64,000 bases of DNA, taken from Anarhynchus alexandrinus (Eukaryota > Chordata > Aves > Charadriiformes > Charadriidae). Numbering within the stretch: the stretch's first letter is position 1; the number at the start of each line of letters is the position of its first letter. Positions 40,101 to 52,100 of the stretch are shown piece after piece. The stretch is from the NCBI GenBank assembly GCA_008711295.1, contig VUYV01000015.1, positions 6,744,658-6,808,657 on the forward strand, written 5' to 3'. The notes below the pieces were generated by a model, which made no database searches, had not been told where the DNA came from, and saw only the letters and a program-made list of their open reading frames with translations. The position numbers and the translations under genes were made by a program.

Positions 40101-43100
40101 AAAGCAACAATGCACCATATAGCTGGCAAACAGTTCATTGTTATAAGGAACTGAAAATTTTGTTTTATGAAAAGAAAAACAAATAGCTCTTAAGCATGAA
40201 AGTACAAATAAACTATGCAGGTTATAAGACCTCTAGCAAGCAATTATCTTCACATACTTGTCCAGAAATTTAGTAAAATAAAGAATGAATAAATAATTGG
40301 AGAACAACCACAGTAACATTACAGCTAAGAGGCAAAGGGGAAAATTTAGTTCTGAAAGAATATCTGTGAGTGTAACTACCAAGCAGATCAAAATTAAGGG
40401 AAAGGACTCTTAACGCTTTGCATGCTACTATTGCTATAAGTTTTTTAAGTTATCCCATACACATGGCATACACTTCCATCTCATCTACTTAGTCTGTGAG
40501 CTGCTGCACAGGTTCATTATTACTTCACTCAGAGACTCTCATAATGCAGTAACATTCTTGGCAGTTTTATTCGTTAATACAATTAGCAAAAGCAAAATGA
40601 AGAATAACTTCTTAGCAACTGATTTACCTCCAGACTTAAACCCAAGGAACTGCTGAAAGAGTTCATGAAATGGAAACTGTGACAACAGGGCAATCAAGTC
40701 ATCTTCCAAAAGCAGAATCCAGCTTGTTTCAGGATCCTCATCCTATAGACAAATACAGTCACTTCTAGTAGCTTTACAATAAAATAGGCTTTCACTATTG
40801 AAGAACATTCAGCCTTCCTGGACTCCTTTGACCTTCAGGACTGCCTTCCAAGGAACTCTGCCAACCAGTCTTCTAAACAGCAATAAGCAGTTACTGCTCC
40901 TATACTCCTCTTCTGTGTATGTTTCTACATAAAAGCCCTCATCATCTAGCAAACAGAACTAGAGGCAACACTATGTGCGTCCAACTGTTCAAACATATGA
41001 CTACTCCCATTGTCCTTTTGTATGCAATAGCTCAAATGTTTAAATTCTATCTGTTAATACTCATTCCTGGCAGCTCCACTGTCTACAGTTACATCACGTA
41101 GATAAAAGGAGAGCAAAATAGAATCATAGAATGGTTTAGGTTGGAAGGATCTTGAAGATCATCGAGCACCAACCCCCCTGCTGTAGGCAGGGACACCTCC
41201 CACTACACCAGGTTGCCCAAGGCCACGTCCAGCCTGGCCTTGAACACCTCCAGGGATGGGGCCTCAACAACCTCTCGGGGCAACCTGTTCCAGTGCCTCA
41301 CCACCCTCAAAGTGAAAAACTTCTTCCTAATGTGCAATCTAAACCTGTCCTCTTCCAGTTTAAAGCCATTCCCCCTCGTCCTATCACTACATGCCCCAGT
41401 AAAAAGTCCTTCCCCAGCTCTCCTGTAGGCCCCCTTTAGGGACTGGAAGGCCACAATAAGATCTCCCCGGAGCCTTCTCTTCTCCAGGCTGAACAGCCCC
41501 AACTCTTTCAGCCTCTCCTCATAGGAGAGGTGCTCCAGCCCTCGGATCATCCTCGTGGCCCTCCTCTGGACACGCTCCAGCAGGTCCATGTCCTTATGCT
41601 GCGGACTGCAGAGCTGGATGCAGTACTCCAGGTGGGGTCTCACGAGAGTGGAGTAGAGGGGCAGAATCACCTCCCTCGCCCTGCTGGCCACACTTCTTTT
41701 GATGCAGCCCAGGATGCGGTTGGCCTTCTGGACTGCGATTGCACATTGCTGGCTCATGTTAAGCTTCTCGTCACTCAGCACCGCCCAGGTCCTTCTCCTC
41801 AGTGCTGCTCTCCAGCCATTCCCCACCCAGCCTGTATTTGTGCTTGGGATTGCCCCGACCCAGATGTAAGACCTTGCACTTGGCCTTGTTGAACTGCATG
41901 AGGTTGTCTTGGGCCCACCTCTGCAGCCTGTCCAGGTCCCTCTGGACGGCATCCCTCCCCTCCAGCGTGTCTACTTCGCCACACAGCAAAATAGATCTAA
42001 GCTTCAAACGATGCTTTTTAACTGAACAAGTCAGCTTTTCTTCCTCCATTTCACAAAAATCAATACAATAAACTTGAGCAAAAAGCATAAAGGGAATAAT
42101 AAAAAGAGTCATTTGCTGTACCTCTTCTCCTCCTTCATCTACCAGGGTCCAGTTTCCAGATTCTTTCCCAGATGAAGAGGAACTTTTCCTTTCATTTGGT
42201 TTCATATGGCACATGAAGTCCATCCGATTTCTAATTTAAAGCAAAAAATCAAGTTTACAAAAAATTAGAAAATTAAAAATTCTGAATCAAGTAATCTTTT
42301 AGTTACGATAAGATACTAAAATACAAGATACAAGAAAAAGAAATTAACAAGTATGTCAGAAAGCTGCCTGGCAAAAAAGGAGGACCAGGGAATTTTGGTC
42401 AACAGACAGTTGAATATGGGCCAGCACTGTGCCCAGGTGGCCACGAAGGCCAACAGCATCCTGGCCTCCATCAGGAATCATGTGGCCAGCAGGACTAGGG
42501 AAGTGATAGTCCCCCTGTACTCAGCGCTGGTGAGGCCCCACCTCAAGTGCTGTGTTCAGTTTTGGGCCCCTCACAACAAGAAAGACATTGAGGTGTTGGA
42601 GCATGTCCAGAGAAGGGCAACGGAGCTGGTGAGGGGTCTGGAGCACAAGTCCGATGAGGGGCTGAGGGAACTGGGAGTGTTCAGCCTGGAGAAAAGGAGG
42701 CTGAGGGGAGACCTTCTCGTTCTCTGCAACTACCTGAAAGGAGGGGGGGGGAGTCAGTTGGTCTCTTCTCTCAAGTAACAAGTGACAGGACAAAAGGAAC
42801 GGCCCCAGGTTGTGCCAGGGGAGGTTTAGGATGGATATTAGGAACAACTTCTTCACTGAAAGGGTTTGTCAAGCACTGGAACAGGCTGCCCAGGGAAGTG
42901 GTGGAGACACCATCCCTGGAGGTATTTAAAAGACAGGTAGACGTGGTGCTGAGGGACACGGTTTATTGGTGCACTTGGCAGTGTTGGGTTAATGGTTGGA
43001 CTCAATGATCTTAGAATCATCCAGGTTGGAAGGGGCCTTTATGATTAAAATTTGGGCGGGGGGAGCAAGTTAGATATTTTATCTGAAACACATAAAAATT

Positions 43101-46100
43101 TTCACTAATGTCTGATTTCATCAACTAGCTTCTCCAAGCACCATGTATTCCTTCTAGATAAAGAAAAGGATGAAAAATAAATTAAGAAGCCCAACCGACA
43201 TACACACCAGCTTAGCAAACCCTTTACTCAAGTGCTTCTGTTGCAGAGACAGTATAATGAATATCGTGCAAGCAAGAACTTTATTTCAGAAGTCACAGTA
43301 ACAAAATATGTGGATGCGTCAGTCTTCACAAACTATTTGACAGCTGAAAGCAAGCTGTATCATAATGTGCACAGTAGGAGAATATACTGCCAAGGCTGTA
43401 TTTTAAGGTGAATGAGTAAAGAGTTTGAATTGAACTGTGAATCTCTTATTTGTGCCTCTTTATATGACTTTGCCTGCAATGAACTTTCAGAGTTCTACAA
43501 GTAGATCGTGTGTCAGATTTTCTACTCTAAAATAATCAGAACATATTTATAAACTCATATTCACACTTACTTGACGGGAGACATAAGCAAGGCAAGAGAT
43601 TGCATGAAATGAAAGACACCTGATGGGTTATCCAAGACTTTGATCTGAAATTAAATGCAAAAATCAAAGTAAATCTAAATAAGTAAAACAAAGGGCAAAT
43701 TAGTTTTATCAGAGAAATTGAAATGCTGAGTTTCACATTTTTCACTAGCTTTTTGTCCAGACTAGAAAGTATCTGTAAAAGACAGCACCCACACCCTGGA
43801 GAAAGTATAGCTATGGCAAAATATTGGGAGTTGTCCAAAAGAAGTACTTATAGAAATTAAAGGAAGGGGAAGAAAACATCAAAGGCTCCACAAAAAAAAA
43901 GACAAATTCTCTTTGCTTCATGTGTAATTCTGGGCACCAGGGGGAATTGGGATGTCGAGTACAAGGGGAAGTTAGGATTCTATGAAACATGGTAGAATTG
44001 GTTGGACTCGTTGATGATGTAAGGGTCTTTTCCAACCTAAATGATTCTATTCTAAACTTTTATTTCATTGCTTGCCTTCCCCCTGTTAGTGTAACTGTAA
44101 TGCTTTTCCTACAGCTAGATTTCCAACATCTTCCCCTCCTGGAGGAGCAAAAATGTTCTTTGCAAGAACACTCTAGTGCCTTTGGATGCCTGCACTCTCC
44201 CTGATCTATGCAAAGTGAACCCTCTTCCCTTGCCCTTGAAATTACCTAACTAATAAACTTTACACGGAAACCAACCCCATTGCAACATGCAGGATATAAA
44301 AATCTGTTCTTCCTCATCCTTTACACATCCCAGAGCTGCCTCCAATCTCACTTGTCTCATACAGAGTTGCTGCTTCAAGTCTAAATATTCTTTCCATTTC
44401 TTGGAGAGCACTCCCAAAACCTGATGCTTCATGAGGCCTTTTAAGGGACACTGCAAGTCCTTGACTCCCTTTCATGGAGTCTCTCTAGCCAAGAATGATA
44501 TTTGTGTTTCCCTGTTATCTGCTTATAGTTGGGCTAACATAGGTAAAAACATGCCTTGACAAATCCCTCACCATTACTGTGATTCCACACACCTGGAAAC
44601 ACAGCATCAGTCATGAAGGACCGACACAAGACACTCTCCTCTCCTACCTACCCCACCCCAACTTTCTGACAATAAAGAATTAAACATTCACACCTGAATG
44701 AATGGACAAGCCCACTCGCTGATCCCAGCTGGACACCGAAGGATGTGGTTGAAGAGGAAGAGATGGTCACCTGGGCAGCCAATTCTTTGCAACACAGACA
44801 CCTAAAGGGAAGTATATTGGAATCTCGTAAACAATTTCAAGCTTTGTTCCTTTATAGTCTTGCTAACTAGAGTAATACTGTTTTTTTGTTTCTGTTCTCA
44901 TGCTTTCTAACAAACCTCAATTTTCAGAGCAAATTACAGGAGAACAACATTTAAAAGTCTGCTAGCTTGGCTTCTGATCCACAAACTGTTTTCTTTGGTG
45001 TAGAAAAACTCATTTATTTACAATTACATTAAAACCTAATTTATTTAGAAATCAGCAAGAATAGTAGTTTTTCAAAAATGACAAGTCTGAATAGTTTTAA
45101 TTTCAGAATAAGTAAAAGCATAATGAGTATTAAGTCCACTTCGAGCAGCATTGGCTGCTCAGGTGCCAGTCCTCACTAATGCTGCTGGCCTCCATTGACT
45201 TTATCAGACATTCTAAAGATTCACTAACAGATTCTGTTCCTGAAGTAGAACACACCCCCCCCAAAAAATCACTGCAAGTGGCACAGCAAGAGAAACAGCA
45301 CCACTTTCATAAATTACTCCCAAATTCATCCCATGTGTTGGATCAAACAGGTATATCCATGTTTACTCCCTCACCAGTCTCTGCAGCCACATAAGGAGGT
45401 CACTCTGAAACTGAGGATCTTCAATAACTCTGCGAGTGAAACTGAAAAGGACGCTGATACATTCCTTCAAGTGGCCCAAGTCTGAAGAAAGATTTTCTGA
45501 CTGTTTTGAAACTGTAAATTAAAAATAGAATTAAGGAGCTTTGATGAGCAGCCCTCAGTGGTAGCATAAGTAGTGGTTTTGGGGCTACATAGAAAATTTG
45601 CTCTCTGTATCTATAGATACCAAGATACATCAACACAGCTGCTTGCTAAATCTCACAAAGAAGAACACTTATTTAGAGTACTTTATTTCATCTTATAATT
45701 AAGCACTGGACACTAATTACAAGAAAAATATACCATGGTTTCTCTCATATAAGGCCCTACCTCAACATAAACTTAGTAAGAACCAACGTTTACTATGCAT
45801 ATAAACTATGTGGGAGGCAAAAGGAGGAGGACTAAGAAGGACAAATATCTGGGGCAGGAAGGGGAGGAATACTGTAGTTAAGAGATTATACTGACGCAAA
45901 CCCAAAATAAGTAATACACCTAGGAGAAAAACTGAAAAGATTTCTAGGTATTAGAGCTGCAAGAGTTTGTGAGGAAGTAAAGCAGGAAAAATATACAGCT
46001 GACTTTAGAATTGTGCATAATCAGTTTGGAAAGGGGATTGTATTACATATTGCCTCTGACAACAAAAGATTGGAGCCCAGGTGACCCATCCCACCCTGTG

Positions 46101-49100
46101 TTCCTCTACAGTATCAGCGGCAGTATGCAGCTTAGACAGAAGAAGGCACTCCTGCATTCAGCTTCCACTCCCAGGTGAATAAATTAAGAGAATCAGAGTT
46201 TATCCTCTGATAAAAAGGTTTCACTGCTCCCTGCATAAAATCAGCAGGTTTTAGTACCAGAGGAGAAACATCCCAGTATACAAATTCCACCACAAGACTC
46301 CAAAACTGCAAGTGAACAAGGTGCTGGGCACCCTAAACAGCATGGGGAGCGGTCCACACCAGCAACACACCTTGTTCCTGCTGCTGAAGAGCCACTGATC
46401 TCAGCAGGGATGAGCTACTGAGCAACCTGTAGACATATGACTCCACTTGCAACCGGGACAACACCGAAGTGTATGAGTGCAGCGCCAGAGTCTGATGCAC
46501 ATGCTCTGCTTTGGCTTCAAACAGCTTTTTCAGTTCCCCCAGCACACTTTCATTCAGTTCCACTGTCTGGTAGCGATGATGACCTGTCACTTTGCACTGA
46601 TCTGCACAGACACCCTGAAAAGAAAGCAATTATTTTATTTAAGTGGTTTTGTCATTTTCTTGGGTCAAGACTGCTTAAAGAAATTAACCTTGATATAACC
46701 CTCCCCTCAACAGATTTCAAAGCTTTCATAAAAGGGGCAACTTCAGAGGTGGAAAAGAAAAACATGTCGGAACATCCTACATACTTTTTAGAGCTGATGA
46801 TTACTGAAGATTCATATCCCCAACTTCTGAAAAAATTACTCTATAAACCCTCAATAACACAGATTTAGCAATAGACATGAAGTGACTTGTCTATATCACT
46901 GAGATGTGAACAAAATCAGGTCTCCCTACTCCCAGTGAGCGCAACTGCTTTCAGTTTATAGATTTCCATAAATATTTGGATCTCCTATTCTAAAGCTAAA
47001 GTAAGTACTGAAACAAGATTATTATTTTTCTAAGCTCTCAGAACTTAATATTTATAGCAATACCCCATTGTACATTTAAAACTTTCAGAAATGAACTGTA
47101 CTCTAACTTTTTCCCAAACTGGAATTAAAAGCTGAAGTCAGTCTTCCTCTGTCCTATCTCTAATTCTTCAGCACAAGAAAACCACAATACAGAACGTTCC
47201 TGTTATTCTTTTACGCAACCAGGAAGCATGCTTCAGAGCCAGCACTTTGGAAGCTTACCTTGGAAGTAGCCCTGTGTTTCCTAATTTAGTAAAATAAGAA
47301 TTTTAAATTGGTATAAAGACAAGAATTATTCGGGACATACAATAAATACATCATGAATCAGGACGGAATAAAGCACGTGGCAAGCTTATCCAACTGCATG
47401 ATGCCCAGTGGGGATATAAGGGTGAAGCCAAAATTGCTTCTAGTGTAGAAAGTGATCAATGCAAAACTGAGAGTCCAGTGAGGTTCAGTGGTACTCCCCA
47501 GCAAAAAGGAAAAGATTCAAATCTGTTCAGTGGCTGTCTCTCAATGTCTCTGCTCTGAGGAACTGCATAGGAGAGGCACTGCACTCACAGAAACAACAGT
47601 AAAAGCCACCACGTACATAGGTATTTAGCACATTTGAACAATTTTGAGGATGTGTTGGCTATAAAACAGCATCAGAGCACCAGAACAACTTCATTTACTC
47701 CCACTGTAACATCCAGATCCAAAAAAAGTTACACAGAATGAGTCTGGGGGGAAATTTTTCTGTGTGCCCCAAAGAGCTCCCCAGACCTCTCTGGTTTGCA
47801 GAGAGAAATGCTACAGAGTACCATGACCACCCTGGATGCAGCTACAACCACATCTATACTTATGGAGTAACAGTTACTGGAAGTGGATGGACCTCACACT
47901 CCCTCTGCTTTGAGCAACAGGGTCGCCCACAAGTGTGACTCAAGCTCGTCTGCAACTGCTGCCTCTGACAGCAGGACAGTCAGGAATGGCATCAGTGAAA
48001 ACTGTCACTACAGGCAGCAGGCCAGATGGGACATCACCACTACGGTCATACTGAAGTCCTCCTCCACCATGTATCCCCTGTATCTACTTGGAGTACTGTG
48101 ATACAAACTTCACCCGATGCCACAGGCAGAACTGGCTGTACACAGCTCATTCTGACTGGCTACAGACATGAGTCTGACTCCAGAAGAGATCACCAAAAGA
48201 GATCCCATTACCCTACACTCGTGAGAGTTTAAAAAAAAAAAAAAATCAAACAATAAACTGTCTTAAAATCTCAACAAGATGATACACTGAAGCGCTGGGG
48301 GTCAGTGAAGAGATAGAAAGCAAAGGCAATCATCTCTTTTAAAACAAAGCAGCTTAAATACACTAAAATTGACAGCAAGTAAAATTAATGTCTGGAATCA
48401 CATCCAAATAGTTTTGAGTTCAAAAGTAGCCTCGGCAACAGCACCTGCACAGTTTTCTGTTCTTCTTTAAAAGTCCATAATCTCCCCTTAACGTTTTGGC
48501 AGTCTGTCGTCATAGCCTGCAGCTCTGCCTCAGCCAGCAACAGCTGCTTCCTGCAGCGCATGTAGTTCAGCAGCAGTTCATAAAATTCATGTCTGTCCTG
48601 ATGAGCAACACTTTCGAATTCCTCTGCATAGGAGTCAACATTCTCCAACCATGAACATGGCTCAAAAATTTTCAGCTGTTCTCTGGTAAACGGCACCAGT
48701 TCTGGTTCAGTTGGGAGCTCTGGATACAGCCTTTCATTGTGCAACAGCGGTTTAACTGCTATTATGGTTGGTCTCTCATAGGACAATTCAGCTGACAAGT
48801 CTGGATAAACTGGTTTGAATCCCGAACGCTGAACACGTGTTTTGGATTTCTCAGAGAGCTGTGAGACACTAAGAGGAAGCTTCCCTGAAGAACTGACAAG
48901 AGGATTTTTAGCATCCTGTACGTTTTCAGTTCCTTTGTCCCGTACAAAGCCCACTACTGTCTGAGAGTCAGCAGCACTGGAATGAAAGGTACTACTCAAC
49001 ACTTCAGAGTTTCCTGATGTGCTAGCAACTGCCTCCACAGGGCTGTCAGGTTTGTGCGACTTGCTTTTTCCGCTCTTCTCAACATCCCCCCCACACTCCT

Positions 49101-52100
49101 CAAGGGAAGCATCGGCTTTGAACTTTTCTGTATCTGTGGGAGGCTCTAGAGTTACTGCTGAAGTCCCTTCATTTGCTGAAGATAAATTACTCGGCGGGAC
49201 GTTGTGCACATCATTTATAGTTTTTCCATCCTCCACTTCATCACTGAGCTGAATTTCTGTAAATTCTCCAGGATGTTCCACTTGCACTTTACTGGCTTGA
49301 GAAGACAGTTCTGCCACAGGAGGGAGGAAGACATCATCAGACTCTTGTGTCTGGGACTCCTCAGTACCTTTTTTCTTTTTTTCCTAGGAAAAAAAGAAAA
49401 AAACAGAGTGTCACTACCAAGTGAATCTCTCTCCCTTGCATCCCAAATCCCACCGTCACCAAAACCAGTATTTGTTAACATCGCAACTCCAAAAGCCCCT
49501 CTTAACACATTAATTTTCATAATATTAAAGGTAAAAACAAATGCACCAAACAGATCCTTTTTCTCTAGTTGCACTTTGAAGACTGTCTATCAGCATCTAT
49601 TTTCTTGTTCGTTTCTTGAACAATGCTTCAACATTTCTACATAAAAAGCTATAAATATCCCAGGACAGAGTGTTTCATTAACATATCACAGAATCACAGA
49701 ATTTTCAGAGTTGGAAGGGACCTCTAGAGATCATCTAGTCCAACTCCCCTGCCAAAGCAGGATTGCCCAGAGCACATTACTCAGGACTGCATCNNNNNNN
49801 NNNNNNNNNNNNNNNNNNNNNNNNNNNNNNNNNNNNNNNNNNNNNNNNNNNNNNNNNNNNNNNNNNNNNNNNNNNNNNNNNNNNNNNNNNNNNNNNNNNN
49901 NNNNNNNNNNNNNNNNNNGAACTGGACACAGTATTCCAGTTGTGGCCTCACCAGCGCCGAGTAGAGGGGGAGAATGACCTCCCTCAACCTACTGGACACA
50001 CTCTTCCCTATGCAGCCCAGGATTATAAATTAATCAATAATAATTTATTAATTTATAAGAATATAAATTAATCAAAATAACAAGACTCTGAATTCTAAAA
50101 AGAGTCACTAGATTTTACCAACTTACAAAAAGTTATGTTGAAATTCACCTTACCTTTAAGAGAAATATTTTAATGAACAGAAAATTATTTTCAAAAAAGC
50201 ACCATCAGAACAAAGAAAGTCTGGAATGCATACCCTAATTACAGTCTAAAACAATCACAAAATCTGTACAAATACTGAAATACCTATTTTCAATAGGTAT
50301 TACACACCAGAGATGTAGAAAAACTTAGTGGTGACCTTAAGATTACCCACTTTTAAATTAACATCAATTTGGAGGTAAACAGTTCCCATAAACCTAGTCT
50401 AAGGTGTAGATTAACCTCCTTCCCAAAGCACAGCATGGGAAATAATGTTGCATGGAAAATCAATAAAGATTTTGTCAATTTGTAAATAGTTTGCCAATTT
50501 GTGAAACGAAAAACTGGCAAAGTGTTTTACCAAATAGTAAATTGTTTGTGTATACCTAGTTTATTAGGAGCAAAACTGAGAAGAGTTAGGTTACAGCGCT
50601 CCAGTTTTGGATGACCCAGATAATATAACAAAGAACACAGCTGAAATTAGGAAAAGCTCTCGCTACTCCTCCACAATTGAGGAAAAGATGATAGTTTTGG
50701 AAACCTGCTGACAGTATCACATGTACTTTCACTAAGCATCTGACGTGATTTTGCCTTATGAGAGGGCATACATGAAAACAGCTGAAATCAAGGCCCTAGC
50801 TAACCTCGATCTCAAGCCTGATTTTACTTCAAACACATGCTCACAGCTCCTTTACCAAATAGCAATACACTGGCTTTGCTTTCAGACTGTGTTTTCCAGT
50901 ATATTAAAACCTGTAAACACTTCTGATCACACAAAACACTTCTGACACACTCCACAGCCAGCTAAAGCTACAGGTGAGAGCTGAAAAATAGATCAGCACA
51001 ATTCTTTAAATTAGGACCTATAGTTATAACAAACGTCTCCTGCCAATTAACTCAAAGTCAGTCATTTCCATAGGATACTACATCATCAGATCATATTTTT
51101 GATAGTGTACTGAACCACATACTTTACAAACACATGCTGGTCCTTTCGCTTCCACAATCTCAAAGTTCCCTCCTGCAGTCCTCACACAGAAGAAACTCCC
51201 TTTATCTTTTAGTAACATCCTGTATTCCTCCCAAACACTACCGTTAGATAAAACAGTTGTTTTTAAAATTTATGAAGTGTCTTTCAGTTCTCACTTTCCA
51301 AGGCAAAAAAATGCCATAATCGGGGATTTTATCTGAAAAAGAATGAGAGAAATCAGGTTCTGAATTAACACGAAAGCAAAACCTGCTGTTCTCTCTTCTG
51401 AGGGTTTAGCCTTTAAGTCACAGGTCATGCTCACTCATTAGCCTTGTCCATTCTCCTCTCCTGGCATGTCAGTGAACATCATCTCAAGCTCTAAGGACAC
51501 CTATTATTTTTCAGAAAACATCTCTGGAGTAACTGAGTGCTACCCACTGAGATGCACACAGGAACACGGGTTCATCTTCACCCATTCCAGGTTCACTGGT
51601 TCTACCACCTCACTGTGTTCCAATCGACCCAGGATCTAGGGCTACTACTTCCAGAAAGCCCTGGGCTCCACTCCACTACTTGGCAACTCTACAGCTGAGC
51701 CAGCCTTTCTCCCAGCTCACGAGAATTTCAGCTTTTTGAAGGGTTACAGCTGTTTCTGATGCATGGGAATGGAAAAGTCCTTAATGTGACGGGGCCACAA
51801 ACTGCATCCTCAAACACCCCTGCATATTAAGAGAGCTGAGCATAATAGCAGCAACAGAAATATCAGGAATAGGTTATGTGTAACACTGAAGGATTCTGGA
51901 TTCTCACACGTGACATCGCCAGTGAATTGTTTCACAGTGAATTACACCTGGAAGGGATGTCCAAAGACAGTGACTGCTGCAGTCACCATACACGTCATTA
52001 ATGAACTGCCAGTGTCATCTGTGACTCACTGCCTTCCTGCAGGGAACTGATTCTCTTAAGCAGCAGTCTTTAGAGTTAACTGCCTTGCTCATGCTGTGGG

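Noticed and set aside
46437..46868. 143-codon + strand frame
   Set aside because: Antisense shadow of EPG5 exon 3 plus intron.
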